Positions 45,728-55,016 of a DNA stretch of 64,000 nucleotides are shown here, one piece after another. How positions within the stretch are numbered: the first letter of the stretch is position 1; each line of letters begins with the position of its first letter. Both the position numbers and the translations under genes were made by a program. The notes beneath the pieces are model-generated. The model made no database searches, was not told the origin of the DNA, and saw nothing but the letters and a program-made list of their open reading frames with translations. This DNA comes from PALSA-693 sp963780345 (GTDB lineage: Bacteria; Actinomycetota; Acidimicrobiia; Acidimicrobiales; Palsa-688), in contig CAWABU010000004.1 in assembly GCA_963780345.1 (NCBI GenBank), forward strand, positions 682,001 to 746,000, given 5' to 3'.

Positions 45728-46777
45728 TCATCCGTCAGCTCCTGAGGCCAAGACCTCCTGCCGCTCAGGAAGCCCGAAACGGTCGAAAAGACCGGGCGCG
45801 CGGAAGCTGGTGACCGCGGCGATCAGACCGTCCCGCAGGTCGAGAACGTCGAGAGCGTGGGCGAAGAAGGCATCTCGATCCGTGTTGAAGATGTAGCGGG
45901 CCACAGCAAGTTGGCCGTTCGCCCCGGTCGTCACGTGGCGCCAACGCTTAGGAAAGACCGCGCCACGGAGGTATCTTTCGATACCGTCGTGGCCTTGCAA
46001 CCAAGAGGCCTCTGGCGGCATCGACCAGGTGGCGTCTTCGCTGAGCAAGGAGAGGAGCGCGGCAACGTCGCTCTCCTCGATGGCCGCCGCATATTGGGCC
46101 GCAAGCTCGCGCCCCTTAGCGTCACCAAGTCTGCCCAGCTCTTCTTGTTGGCTTACGACCGGAATCCGGCCCCTCACTGCAGCCCGAGCCCTCTGCAGTG
46201 AACTGTTGACTGCGGCGACCGACGTGCCAAGGATGTTCGCCGCCTCCACCGCACGGAACCCGAGCGCCTCGCGAAGGATGAACACAGCCCGCTGCTGGGC
46301 GGGCAGGTACTGGAGTGCGGCCACGAAGGCGAGCTCAATGCTCTCGCGACCGGCATAGCGCGCCTCGGGCAGGCCGAGGGATGACTCCGTCGACGGTGCC
46401 GCATAAGGGCCGATCCATGGAATGTCGGTGGCTGTCGCACCCGGTGATTCGTCAGCTTCCGTCGACGGAGCGAATGCGACCGGAAGGTCCCGTCGGGTCC
46501 GTCGGGAGGCGAGGTCAAGCGCCGCGTTGCTCGTGATCGTGAACAACCAGGTCCGAAGTGAGCTCCGACCTTCGAACCGGGGCAATCCCTTCCAGGCCCG
46601 AATCAACGCCTCTTGGAGCGCATCATCAGCATCGTCCCACGAGGCCAACATCCGGTAGCAGTGCGCGTGGAGCTCGGCTCGCCGCCCCTCCACGAGGACG
46701 CGGAACGCCTCATCGTCCCCCGCCTGAGCGGCCTCAAGGAGGAGCTGCTCGTTCGCCGAGTCGGTGCTCATGTCCAT
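45728..46777 (-). CDS. ECF sigma factor with C-terminal SnoaL-like domain (TIGR02960 type)
   Basis: 349 aa. Region 2: FRVLVEGRRAELHAHCYRMLASWDDADDALQEALIRAWKGL. Region 4: LPAQQRAVFILREALGFRAVEAANILGTSVAAVNSSLQRARAAV. A C-terminal domain of about 120 residues (YAAAIEESDVAALLSLLSEDATWSMPPEASWLQG) has the NTF2/SnoaL fold seen in the SigG/SigJ/ECF41-like groups, where it modulates the sigma factor in place of an anti-sigma protein. No separate anti-sigma gene is adjacent. The preceding small ORF (46734-46994) overlaps its start. Confidence 0.92.
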   Translation of the reverse strand: MDMSTDSANEQLLLEAAQAGDDEAFRVLVEGRRAELHAHCYRMLASWDDADDALQEALIRAWKGLPRFEGRSSLRTWLFTITSNAALDLASRRTRRDLPVAFAPSTEADESPGATATDIPWIGPYAAPSTESSLGLPEARYAGRESIELAFVAALQYLPAQQRAVFILREALGFRAVEAANILGTSVAAVNSSLQRARAAVRGRIPVVSQQEELGRLGDAKGRELAAQYAAAIEESDVAALLSLLSEDATWSMPPEASWLQGHDGIERYLRGAVFPKRWRHVTTGANGQLAVARYIFNTDRDAFFAHALDVLDLRDGLIAAVTSFRAPGLFDRFGLPERQEVLASGADG

Positions 46778-46994
46778 AAAGGTATCGACTGCGCCGCCCT
46801 CGCAAACTCATCGAACGGGCCTCGAAAGCGGCGGAATGCAGTAGTCGGGCACCCCTACTGGTTCTGAGCCGCGACCGGACCCGCCGGTACCAGTTGCTGT
46901 TCACGCTGTCGTGCTTGCTGAGGCCGGAGACCAATCGTTGGCGTTCGGCTTGGGTTGCTTTCGCCATCTCGTACATAAGTGGGGGTGGAATCAT
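46734..46994 (-). CDS. Small basic hypothetical protein
   Basis: 86 aa from ATG 46994 with a perfect AAGGAGG 7 bases upstream. N-terminal MIPPPLMYEMAKATQAERQRL, then a strongly basic C-terminus. It resembles short actinobacterial proteins often found before sigma genes (Y.lAk.rq.e). It overlaps the sigma gene start by 44 bases in another frame, so either translation is coupled or the true C-terminus is shorter because of an indel. Confidence 0.5.
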   Translation of the reverse strand: MIPPPLMYEMAKATQAERQRLVSGLSKHDSVNSNWYRRVRSRLRTSRGARLLHSAAFEARSMSLRGRRSRYLYGHEHRLGERAAPP

Positions 46995-47690
46995 CGGGAC
47001 GCCTCCTTAGGGCTAACCAAGAGCTCGAGTGCAACGCTCGAGCGCTAACTGAACTGACCGATGGAACGTCCCAAAACTCATCGTCTGTGGGTCAGAAGGT
47101 GCTCCAGTTCCAGCACTCCCACGCATCCGGGTAGCCGGCGCTGGCGCTGACGTCCCCAAGTACGTCCCCTCGCTGCCTCTCTGAACAGCCACGGGCCCTC
47201 TTGGGCGGGGATCAAAAGCTGGCAAATCGCGTGATTTGGCGAAAGATTTGCCAAACGGGTGTAATCCTGCTCCTACCAGGAGGGCGCTCAGAGCTCACCA
47301 CGCGACAAGAGCGTCACAACAGACCCGAGGCGCCACTAGCTCATAGGTTCCGCTCTGCCGCGCTTGCTCGTCTCAAGCGGTCCGCCCGGGAACTTCGTGG
47401 GAGAGATTTCCGGTCGATCCCCCCTGAGAGGGGGTTCACCCCTGGGTTGGATGTCTCGGCTGACGCCATTTTGGTGCTGGTTCTGCCCTCAGGGCGGGCG
47501 GCTCGATGCGTCCGCGTCGAGGTTGTTAGGCAGTGAAAGCAGGATGGGGCTGGGCTGTGGTGGCTGCGAGTTGACGATCCGGGGCTGGCCGGTGGAGGGT
47601 TGTGGCGTCTGAAGTGGCGCGGGCTGGGAACGCTCGCCCGGTGGGGCGGGGGACTCCCGGCTGGGAGTCTTCCGCTTCCGGAAAGCCTGG
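46995..47690. other. Intergenic region without a supported gene
   Basis: 696 bases upstream of the LuxR remnant. Gly/Trp- and Pro-rich frames on both strands are composition artefacts. It may contain further decayed sequence of the LuxR gene. Confidence 0.35.
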
Positions 47691-48082
47691 GTGGATGGGG
47701 CTGGGCTCCCCCGGTTGTGGCTCGAGTTCCTCTCCGGCTGGCCCGACGCCGACCTCGACTACGCCCGAGCCCGCCTGCCCCTCTGCGCCACCTACGCCGT
47801 CGACCATCTCTCAGAGCCCACACCGAACGCCCTGCTTCGCCCGCACCTCTACGAGGCCTACCGCGATGGCGAAAGGCGCTCACGTGGTGTTCCCAGCCTG
47901 ACAGAGAGGCGGTGGCAGATCCTGCGCCTGATCGCAACCCCCTATAGCAACGCCCAGATAGCCCGCCGGCTGTTCATATCGGCGAGAACCATGCGCAAGC
48001 ATTTGGAGAACATCTTCGACGTCTCGACGTCACCAACCGCTTAGCCGCAATCGATCAGGCATTCCCGACACGGCTCGCCTAA
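47691..48082 (+). pseudogene. LuxR-type regulator C-terminal remnant, frame-shifted
   Basis: From ATG 47691: LWLEFLSGWPDADLDYARARLPLCATYAVDHL, then the LuxR helix-turn-helix LTERRWQILRLIATPYSNAQIARRLFISARTMRKHLENIF. The frame then breaks; the neighbouring frame gives LDVTNRLAAIDQAFPTRLA and a stop at 48080-48082, which is the expected family ending. No sensor or ATPase domain precedes it. One inserted base near 48022 repairs the end. A remnant or an isolated DNA-binding protein. Confidence 0.6.
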
Positions 48083-48564
48083 GCCCCGGCCGGCCCAGAG
48101 CCATGATCTGAACGCAACACTGATGCGGCAACGTGACTTTACCTGGGCACCGAACCACGAGGTACAGATATTTCATCCCGCGAGATCTGCCCTGATCCGG
48201 AGGACTGCCACAAGCGACATATTCGGCAGGGAAAATGTGGCTATGGCTGATCGTTGGATCCACCACCAGGCAGGTCGATGGATCGTTCTCCAGACAGGCT
48301 GACCGTCAGCCGAATATCGAGTCAGACCAGACCCAGACGAGCCGACCGGATCCACCAACCCTCACCTGGGTGGATGCCCGAACGCCTGCACCCACATCCT
48401 CTGTGCCGACTCGGCGGGTCCACAAACCGGATTACGCAAAGATACGGAAGATGGCGGGCGGACGCAGGCTATGTGGAGATGATGTGGAGACCTTGGAGAC
48501 TCTTGCATATCGCCGGCAACCTGTTACGCTGCCGGACTCTAACGACACCACAGGAGGGGCTTTC
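48083..48564. other. Intergenic region upstream of the small secreted protein
   Basis: 482 bases. The stretch 48233-48564 is free of stops in one frame but has no start with a ribosome site. Probably a promoter region. No hairpin stands out. Confidence 0.4.
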
Positions 48565-48894
48565 ATGAGGAAATGGCTGACCGCCGCAGCTATTGTTGTG
48601 GCCGGTACCGCAATAGGAGCAGCCCCGGCCTTCGCCGGGGAGATCACTGGTAACGGCAAGCCCACACAAGGACCGGCCCACGCCAACTCGATCTGCGTGT
48701 TTTCGGGGCAGAACGATGACCCGACGGCGCCGATCATCTCGGCCAATCCGATCCCCGAGGCGCCGAACGGCCCCGGTGGTCGGACGCAGAACTACGGCCA
48801 AGACGTCCGTCATGGACTCCTGAATCACAACATCGTCACGCCGGGCCAGTCCTGCCAAGGTGGCTCCAACCCCGACAACCCTCCAGCACCGTAG
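48565..48894 (+). CDS. Small secreted protein
   Basis: 109 aa from ATG 48565 with AGGAGG upstream. A clear signal peptide (MRKWLTAAAIVVAGTAIGAAPAFA) precedes a mature part of about 85 residues: GEITGNGKPTQGPAHANSICVFSGQNDD...GRTQNYGQDVRHG...PGQSCQGGSNP. Two Cys may form a disulfide. Proteins of this pattern occur widely as unannotated exported actinobacterial proteins. No known domain. Confidence 0.85.
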   Translation: MRKWLTAAAIVVAGTAIGAAPAFAGEITGNGKPTQGPAHANSICVFSGQNDDPTAPIISANPIPEAPNGPGGRTQNYGQDVRHGLLNHNIVTPGQSCQGGSNPDNPPAP

Positions 48895-48912
48895 AAGAAG
48901 AAGCTACTCACC

Positions 48913-49185
48913 ATGATCGGGATCTACATCGTCACCAAGAACATGACGGTCGATCAGCACACGAAAGGACTTGCTCGCCTGCTGGAGGCAGGTGCACCCC
49001 GAGACGCCATGAAGCTCCACTCCTGCTTCGGTGAAGACGGTCAGCTTCAGGTCTTCGACATCTGGGAGAGCAAAGACGCCTACGAGGAGTTCCTCACGTA
49101 CCTGGGGCCGGTCATGGAAGAACTAGGCATCGAGTTGGCACAGCCACCGACGATCATGCCGATCGTGCACCTCGAACAGCAATAG
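48913..49185 (+). CDS. Small antibiotic-biosynthesis-monooxygenase-like (ferredoxin-fold) protein
   Basis: 90 aa: MIGIYIVTKNMTVDQHTKGLARLLEAG...SCFGEDGQLQVFDIWESKDAYEEFLTYLGPVMEELG. The alternating beta-alpha-beta pattern with IYIVT, FDIWES and a final IMPIVHL strand is that of ABM/dimeric alpha-beta-barrel proteins. Many are of unknown activity. It follows the secreted-protein gene after 18 bases, so it is probably cotranscribed, though the ribosome site (GAAGAAG) is weak. Confidence 0.8.
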   Translation: MIGIYIVTKNMTVDQHTKGLARLLEAGAPRDAMKLHSCFGEDGQLQVFDIWESKDAYEEFLTYLGPVMEELGIELAQPPTIMPIVHLEQQ

Positions 49186-49269
49186 CAACCTGCCGCCCGT
49201 CCTGGGGCGCGAATGGGCCAGCTTCCGATCGTCCCAAGTTGCGCTCGTGCCGGGCATCCCCTCATGCCC

Positions 49270-49571
49270 ATCGAGTGGTTAGCCATGTTCGCGGTCGACC
49301 CCTCTAGGTCCACTTTTATCGATTCGACCAGCACGATGTACCAGCTCGGCCTTTCTTTCCAAGCAACACCCGGGACCTTTTCGGCGAGGAGCGTGGCCGC
49401 CGGCAGGGCTGCCGCCGCCCAGATCAGCTTCTGCTCCGCTACCGAGGTGAGCGCTGGCGAACACGGCGACTCGGAGGCCCTGCGCCTTCTCGACGCGGCG
49501 GACCATCTCGCCAAGCTCGACCACGGTTGTCGAGTTGAGCAGGTTGATCGGTCGGTTCGAAAAAAGATCAC
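49270..49571 (-). pseudogene. Alpha/beta hydrolase remnant
   Basis: The minus-strand frame includes SVAEQKLIWAAAALPAATLL and VPGVAWKERPSWYIVLVES, matching the cap-to-acid-residue segment of the small alpha/beta hydrolases (AEQK.iWA...PA; GVAWK..PSWYIV...D). The end is degraded, and a frame change near 49460 separates the upstream piece (RVEKAQGLRVAVFA). The nucleophile and catalytic His regions are not present. An intact relative lies at 50880-51608. Confidence 0.45.
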
Positions 49572-49640
49572 CTTCCAATTGCCCGGTGCGGGTCGCTGAT
49601 GCTGAACTGCGTGAGCCGGTCCTAACCCGATTCAGTGGCA

Positions 49641-50087
49641 TCAGCCATCGTCTGATTTGGCGGCTGAGAGTGCGGCAATCTGTGCTCTCGCCGCGGCTAC
49701 CAGCTCCTCGTTTGTGTTGGCGTGACCGCCAAGGCCCCACCCGCCCTCAATGGCTTCGGTCAGGAGGACCCAGGTCCTCTGCGAGAGCGTGGGGTCCCCC
49801 GCTGCCGTCGCCACCAGCTCGGTGAACTGGCTCACCACGGCGAGCTGCTTGTCGCGGTCGAGCGCGCCGGCGTTGGTGAGCACCTGGACTCGCACGTATG
49901 TACTGTGGCCGTCGACATTGGAGATGGCCGGACCATCCATCTCGTGGACGAAGCCCGCCGTGTTCTGTCGGAACATCGGGATGTCGGGGACACCCTCAAT
50001 GGTCATCAGGGTGCGCGCGAGGTCAGATGCGAGCTGATGCGGATCCGCAAACGTGCCAGCGGCGGCGTAGACGTCGATCATCGGCAC
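49641..50087 (-). CDS. Tautomerase-family protein
   Basis: 148 aa. GTG 50087 is chosen because GGAGG is well placed and because it puts Pro directly after the initiator (PMIDVYAAAGTF), leaving the N-terminal Pro that is the catalytic base in 4-oxalocrotonate-tautomerase-like enzymes. The rest reads ADPHQLASDLARTLMTIEGV, NVDGHSTYVRVQVLTNAGALD and EAIEGGWGLGGHANTNEELVAAAR, a two-module fused form common in actinobacteria. It probably acts on small enol or keto acids. Confidence 0.85.
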   Translation of the reverse strand: MPMIDVYAAAGTFADPHQLASDLARTLMTIEGVPDIPMFRQNTAGFVHEMDGPAISNVDGHSTYVRVQVLTNAGALDRDKQLAVVSQFTELVATAAGDPTLSQRTWVLLTEAIEGGWGLGGHANTNEELVAAARAQIAALSAAKSDDG

Positions 50088-50224
50088 AGGGTTCTCCTCC
50101 TTATCCATCTCACCGTTTCACCGCTCCAGCCTTTCTAGACCGTTCGCTCCAGTAAAGTCAAGAGGTGGGTCGTGACCGTGACACTCGGGCCGAGCTGGTG
50201 CCGACGATGGCACGCCTACTGTGA

Positions 50225-50620
50225 TCAGGGATATTCAGCCACCTGCCGGGAGCAGTTGGCGTGGTCGACCTCGGCGATGGCGTCATCGAGGGCGCCGACG
50301 TAACCGGACCATTCCTGGCCGACGGTCAGGGGGTGGCGTCCTCGAGGTGGGTGCGGCCGATCTTCACCACACCAGCCCACTGTTTGGTCTTGGCGTCGAT
50401 GGCGTCTGGCAGCCGCTCGAGGGCCGAGATGGTCTTTTCGGTGGCCATGGTGTAGGCGCGATGCAAGGCGGTCGGGAAGGTGTCGTTCGAGGATTGGCCC
50501 ATGTTCACGTGGTCATTGGGATGCACCGGCTGCTGACCCAGGGTGCCCCCCACCAACTGGATGCACCGGTTGGAGATCACCTCGTTGACGTTCATGTTGG
50601 ACTGGATGCCCGCTCCGAGA
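50225..50620 (-). pseudogene. Fumarase class II (fumC) internal fragment
   Basis: The first frame reads GIQSNMNVNEVISNRCIQLVGG, HPNDHVNMGQSSNDTFPTAL, ERLPDAIDAK and VKIGRTHLEDATP. After a C5 run (50329-50333, plus-strand G5) the next frame continues LTVGQEWSGYVGALDDAIAEVDHA and stops at 50225. These are central class II fumarase/aspartase motifs (SSNDTFPTA, GRTHLxDA). The N-terminal about 100 and C-terminal about 250 residues are absent, so this is a true fragment, quite apart from the homopolymer indel. Confidence 0.75.
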
Positions 50621-50879
50621 AGCTCGGGGTTATGTCCCGCGTGACCCTGACCGGGGCGGCCGAGGCACGCCAACATCGGTCCCCGAGGTGAGGGCTTCAC
50701 AAAGCCATCTCGGGTGGGCTGGCTGTCTGCCATCGAGTCGAGGTATCGAGGGCAGAGTGACGCCCGCCCCGTTCTGATCCACTAATCCCGTTTCGCGGAA
50801 ATATCGCCCGATCAAGTGATGCTTTCGCGGGCTCGTAGCGGTGATACTGAACGCCGACGATGACCTGAAGGAGCATCCT

Positions 50880-51608
50880 ATGGCAGCGAGTCCCACCGTC
50901 GTCCTGGTGCACGGCGCCTTCGCCGACGCGTCCGGGTACGCCGGAGTGATACGTGAGCTTCAGTCCCAGGGGATGGAAGTCAGGGCGCCGATGAACCCTC
51001 TGCGGAGCCTCGGCTTCGACGCCGATTCCGTCGTCCGTTACACATCCACCATCGACGGGCCAGTCGTTCTGGTCGGGCACTCGTATGGCGGTGCGGTCAT
51101 CTCCCAGGCTGCCCCGTCGGTCAAGGATGTCATCGCTCTGGTGTTCCTGTCGGCCTTCGCGCTTGACGAGGGAGAGAGCTGCGCCAGTATCCAAGAGCCC
51201 TTTCCACCGGCGCTGCTGGCGTCCACCAACGTGCCCAGCCCCTACGACGCTCCTGGCGCGCCAGGTGGCCCCGATCTCTTCATCAAGATCTCGGAGTTCC
51301 ATGAGACGATCTGCGCCGACTTGCCTGCCGAGGTGGCCGCTCCCATGGCGGTGAGCCAGCGGCCCCTCAGTGCGGCAGCCCTGACCGAAAAAGCGACAAT
51401 TGCCGGCTGGAGGGACCTGCCTACGTGGTACATAGTCTCGGAAAAGGACAACGCCATTCCGCCCGATTGCGAGCGCTTCATGGCCAGGCGCATGAACGCA
51501 ACTGTCGAGTCGGTGCCCAGAGGTTCGCACGCCGCCTTTATCGCTCAACCCGACATCGCGGCCAGCTTGATCGTCAAGGCTATTGCGGCCACCTGGGGCG
51601 CTATGTAG
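50880..51608 (+). CDS. Alpha/beta hydrolase
   Basis: 242 aa from ATG 50880 (AAGGAG upstream). Starts TVVLVHGAFADASGY (oxyanion strand). Nucleophile Ser68 in GHSYGG; acid Asp190 in SEKDNAIPP; His217 in GSHAAF. The family includes esterases and many proteins annotated as hydrolases of small esters or lactones; the substrate is unknown. First gene of a rightward run (small protein, Tag, enoyl-CoA hydratase, MBL hydrolase). Confidence 0.92.
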   Translation: MAASPTVVLVHGAFADASGYAGVIRELQSQGMEVRAPMNPLRSLGFDADSVVRYTSTIDGPVVLVGHSYGGAVISQAAPSVKDVIALVFLSAFALDEGESCASIQEPFPPALLASTNVPSPYDAPGAPGGPDLFIKISEFHETICADLPAEVAAPMAVSQRPLSAAALTEKATIAGWRDLPTWYIVSEKDNAIPPDCERFMARRMNATVESVPRGSHAAFIAQPDIAASLIVKAIAATWGAM

Positions 51609-51672
51609 CAGCCGGCATCTCATCAACACACTCGACTCCTTCGCAGATCCGCTCCCCGACAGGTGGTGGCAT

Positions 51673-51897
51673 ATGGTCGATCCATCCTTCGCCAACGACA
51701 TAAAACCGCTCTTCGGCGACGAGGACCGAAGCTCGATGCAGAGTCGACTCGATCTTCGCTCTGGCCAGGGCGTCCGAGATAACGTCGCACCCATTTTGGA
51801 TGCCCTGTGGGCTGGGACGATACCCGGCGACGGGCCGTGGAGCTCCGACAAGGTTGACCGCTTCGCTGGCTGGATCGCGAGCGGCACGGCGGACTGA
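51673..51897 (+). CDS. Small conserved hypothetical protein
   Basis: 74 aa from ATG 51673 with AGGTGG upstream: DPSFANDIKPLFGDEDRSSMQSRLDL...VRDNVAPILDALWAGTIPGDGPWSSDKVDRFAGWIASG. The FANDIKPLF...PC/GDGPW...F..WI..G pattern is that of a small actinobacterial family of unknown role, and also recalls cytochrome-c-like protein ends, but no CxxCH is present. Between the hydrolase and tag genes. Confidence 0.75.
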   Translation: MVDPSFANDIKPLFGDEDRSSMQSRLDLRSGQGVRDNVAPILDALWAGTIPGDGPWSSDKVDRFAGWIASGTAD

Positions 51898-51908
51898 GGC
51901 GTCAGACG

Positions 51909-52529
51909 ATGGCAACCAGCGACGGCGCGATCATGGGCGAGGATGGCAGGCCCCGCTGTCCCTGGGCCGGGGCGGCACCGTCCGCTCTCGTCCGGTACCA
52001 CGACACGGTCTGGGGGAAGAGAACTTACGCCGAGCCGGCCTTGTTCGAGGCGTTGACACTGGGCGTGTTCGAGGTGGGCCTCAGCTGGAGGGTCGTCTTC
52101 GGTAAGCGAGACGCGTTCATCCGAGCCTTCCGCCGCTTCGATGTCAGCAAGGTCGCGGCGATGACAGATCGGGACGTCGACCGGTTGCTGCAAGACCCTG
52201 CGATCATCCGAAACCGGGGCAAGATCCAGGCCACGATCGATAACGCCCGGGCCATGAGGTCCGCCTCGCCGAGCCTCGCCGCTCTGGCACGCTCCTACGC
52301 AGTCGACCGGGTGCGGTCACCGCGATCGACGGCCGACGTGCCGACGACAACACCGGAGGCTGACGCTCTTGCGAAGGAGCTGAAGGCGCAGGGCTACCGA
52401 TTCGTCGGCCCCGCGAGTGTCTACGCCTTTATGCAGAACGTCGGCATAGTCAACGACCACATTCACGGCTGCTTCCGGGCGAGTGACTACCGGCCTGCCC
52501 GGAGCACAACTAACTCGATCACGCGATGA
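51909..52529 (+). CDS. tag: DNA-3-methyladenine glycosylase I
   Basis: 206 aa, base-excision repair enzyme removing 3-methyladenine. Family marks: RCPWAG near the N-terminus (Cys ligand), YHDTVWG (His ligand), LFEALTLGVFEVGLSWRVVFGKRDAFIRAF with the recognition Glu/Trp region, and the C-terminal zinc site NDHIHGCF. The C-terminus beyond is about 20 residues. It complements the AlkA-like enzyme at 5142. It starts 11 bases after the preceding gene. Confidence 0.93.
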   Translation: MATSDGAIMGEDGRPRCPWAGAAPSALVRYHDTVWGKRTYAEPALFEALTLGVFEVGLSWRVVFGKRDAFIRAFRRFDVSKVAAMTDRDVDRLLQDPAIIRNRGKIQATIDNARAMRSASPSLAALARSYAVDRVRSPRSTADVPTTTPEADALAKELKAQGYRFVGPASVYAFMQNVGIVNDHIHGCFRASDYRPARSTTNSITR

Positions 52530-52583
52530 CGCATCGCCCGAGACGGGCGATAGTTGCGTCGTTCTCGATGGAAAGGACAAGAG

Positions 52584-53414
52584 ATGGACTTCTGGGCAAC
52601 CGATCGGCGAGGCGCCGTGGAGATCGCGGCGTTCTCGAACCCCCCCTACAACTACCTCGGCAAGCCGGTGATCGACGAGCTCGGGCAGCTGGTGGCCGGC
52701 TGGCACGACCCCTCGGTCCGGGCCGTCGTGATCCAGTCGCGTGCCGAGGACTCGCTTGGCTTCAGCCAGTACAGCGTCGAAGAGCTGCACGGACTCGCCA
52801 GTGACCCCACCACGTCTCGATACTCCGGATCGATCGTGCGCGGCTACAAGGCGATCTTCGACCAGATGACGGCGCTGCCGAAAGTGATCATCGCCGCGAT
52901 GAACGGGGACGCGATGGGCGGCGGCTTCGAGCTCACTCTCGCCTGCGACCTGAGGATCGGCCAGGTCGGCGACTTCCGCTACGGAAATCCGGAGGTTCGC
53001 GCCGGAGTAATCCCCGGCGCCGGGGGCACCCAGCGGGTGAGCCGGCTGGTCGGACTGGCACGAGCGCTCGACTGGGTGCTGCGAGGCCGGATCGTCACCC
53101 CCGAGGTCGCCCTAGCGCTGGGCCTGGTCCACGAGGTCGTCGGCGACGCACCCGCCCGAGCCCTGGAGCTTGCCGAGGAGATCGCCTCGCTCCCGCCGAT
53201 GTCGGTGGCGAACGCCAAGCGAGCGCTCTACCTCGGGGCTGACAGCAACCTTCAAGCCGCGTTCGAAGTCGAGAACATGAACTGGACCGAGGTAATGCAG
53301 TCCGACGACGCCCAGGTCGCGCTCAGCACCTTCCTCGCCGTCGACCCCGACTCACGTCGCGACTGGTTCGAGTCCGAGAGCACGAAGACCTACCCCGCCT
53401 ACTCCGGACACTGA
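52584..53414 (+). CDS. Enoyl-CoA hydratase/isomerase family protein
   Basis: 276 aa from ATG 52584. Crotonase-fold marks: the oxyanion-hole glycine region AAMNGDAMGGGFELTLACDLRIG and the second segment GNPEVRAGVIPGAGGTQRVSRLVG. Acts on acyl-CoA double bonds in fatty-acid or aromatic-acid degradation. The N-terminal CoA-binding loop is slightly unusual (SRAEDSLGFSQYSVEEL). Just downstream lies a decayed second crotonase gene (53423-53857), suggesting a former tandem pair. Confidence 0.9.
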   Translation: MDFWATDRRGAVEIAAFSNPPYNYLGKPVIDELGQLVAGWHDPSVRAVVIQSRAEDSLGFSQYSVEELHGLASDPTTSRYSGSIVRGYKAIFDQMTALPKVIIAAMNGDAMGGGFELTLACDLRIGQVGDFRYGNPEVRAGVIPGAGGTQRVSRLVGLARALDWVLRGRIVTPEVALALGLVHEVVGDAPARALELAEEIASLPPMSVANAKRALYLGADSNLQAAFEVENMNWTEVMQSDDAQVALSTFLAVDPDSRRDWFESESTKTYPAYSGH

Positions 53415-53422
53415 GACCAGCG

Positions 53423-53857
53423 ATGCCACTCGTAACGTTCCAGCCAAGCGATGATCACGGCGAAATCGTCGTCGACCGGCCGCTGCAAAACCTCTTCAGC
53501 GGAGATCTGCTCACCGACTCGCGCCGCGCGGTCGACGACGCCGCCAGCTGCGACGTTCGCGCCGCGCTGGTGCGAGCCGAGGGTGATGACTCCTCCGCGG
53601 GCGTCGACATTGATGTCTTCATCGCGAAAGCCTCGTCGAGCAGACCCGCCTTCGCGCTGAGCCTCGCGAACGGACCGACTCTCGCTCACACCGCGACCAA
53701 CGCGTTCTCCACGCCTGGCGGCCCGGCGGCGTGGCCGCAGCCGAGCGCGTGACCCTCGCCGAGGAACCGGCGGTGATGGTGAGTCACGACCTGCAAGAAC
53801 GGGATCGAACGTCTGCGGCGCGACGGTCCGGGCCACGCCAGCTTCACCGGGCACTGA
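53423..53857 (+). pseudogene. Second enoyl-CoA hydratase, internally deleted and frame-shifted
   Basis: The N-terminal part is intact to about residue 80 (VTFQPSDDHGEIVVDRPLQNLFSG, then ALVRAEGDDSSAGVDIDVFIAKASS). The middle of about 100 residues with the oxyanion hole is missing. The C-terminal part appears in other frames: AWRPGGVAAAERVTLAEEPAVMVSHDLQE, then DGPGHASFTGH and a stop at 53855-53857. So at least one deletion and two frame changes have occurred. It cannot be repaired by one base. Confidence 0.75.
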
Positions 53858-53964
53858 CCGACTGGCACCTCGCGTTGGGGCGGACCTCAAAACCAGGTGT
53901 CGCTGCCGACGCGGAGATCGTCAAGCTTCACGCCCGAAACCCACCGTGGAGGAGACAGTGATAT

Positions 53965-54855
53965 ATGAGCACCAGTCCGCTCTCCATCGACGTTTACGTC
54001 GCCCCGATGCGGCCGTACACCTATCCCGACCAGCTCGCGGCGGGTGAAGAGGCCACCTGGGCACCGTCCAGCAGCACGCTGATCTCGGGTCCGTCCGAGG
54101 GGATCCTCATCGATGCCCTGCTGACCTTCGAGAACGCCGACCATATCGCCGCCTGGGCAAAGAGCTTCGGGAAGAGGATCACGGGTGTCTACATCACGCA
54201 CGGCCACTCGGACCACTGGCTCGGCCTGGCGCGGCTTCTCCAGCACTTCCCCGAGGCACGGGGATACGCGGCTCCCGAGGTTGTGGACCGCGCCGCGTGG
54301 GAAGCGAAGTTCAACAAAACGACCAAGTACTGGACCTCGCGCTTCCCCGGCGAGCTCCCCGACACGCCCGTGATCCCCGACGTGCTCAACGATGACGAGA
54401 TCCTGGTGGACGGTCAAGTCGTCAACCTCATCCACGTCGGCCAAGGTGACGTTGAGGGCTCGACGATCTTCCACGTGCCGACCGCAGACGCAGTTGCCTG
54501 CGGTGACGTCGTCTACAACAACGTCCACATGATGATGTACGAGGCCGATGAAGCGAAGCGCCAGGACTGGATCGCCAGCATCGATGCGGTCGCCGCGCTA
54601 AAACCAAAGATCGTCGTGGCCGGCCACAAGAGCGTGGGGGCACCGGACCTGCCGGAGAACCTCGCAGCCAGCCAGCAGTACCTGAGCGACTTCACCACCG
54701 TCGCGGAGAAGAGCGGCATGGTGGAAGACCTGGTCCAAGGCATGCTCCAGTTGCACGGCGACCGCGACCAGCCGCACACCCTATGGATCTCGGCCCGAGC
54801 CGAAGTCGCTCGCCGAGCGCGAACCCGCAGCGACCGGGCAGCTTCGCCGGACTGA
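53965..54855 (+). CDS. Metallo-beta-lactamase-fold hydrolase
   Basis: 296 aa. Metal motif THGHSDHW (His79, His81, Asp83, His84), then GDVEGSTIFHVPTADAVACGDVVYNN (metal-bridging Asp) and VVAGHKSVG (last His). The MBL superfamily includes lactonases and glyoxalase II; this type, with a leading domain of beta strands and no signal peptide, is cytoplasmic. Substrate unknown. It is the last gene of the rightward run from 50880. Confidence 0.92.
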   Translation: MSTSPLSIDVYVAPMRPYTYPDQLAAGEEATWAPSSSTLISGPSEGILIDALLTFENADHIAAWAKSFGKRITGVYITHGHSDHWLGLARLLQHFPEARGYAAPEVVDRAAWEAKFNKTTKYWTSRFPGELPDTPVIPDVLNDDEILVDGQVVNLIHVGQGDVEGSTIFHVPTADAVACGDVVYNNVHMMMYEADEAKRQDWIASIDAVAALKPKIVVAGHKSVGAPDLPENLAASQQYLSDFTTVAEKSGMVEDLVQGMLQLHGDRDQPHTLWISARAEVARRARTRSDRAASPD

Positions 54856-55016
54856 TTATCCGGCCCCTCGCCCCGCGGAGCATCCCTCTCCACCAGCAGC
54901 CGAGAGGTGATCGAAACGGACGTTCCGGACGGGACCATGCGACGGCGGCACGCATCTACACGCCGGCCTCGGATAGCCGTCACCTGTGGGTTCTGCTGAA
55001 CTGTGGAGGGCCAGGG

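Noticed and set aside
50697..52193. Minus-strand frame of 498 codons
   Set aside because: Antisense to the alpha/beta hydrolase and tag genes; no domain signature.
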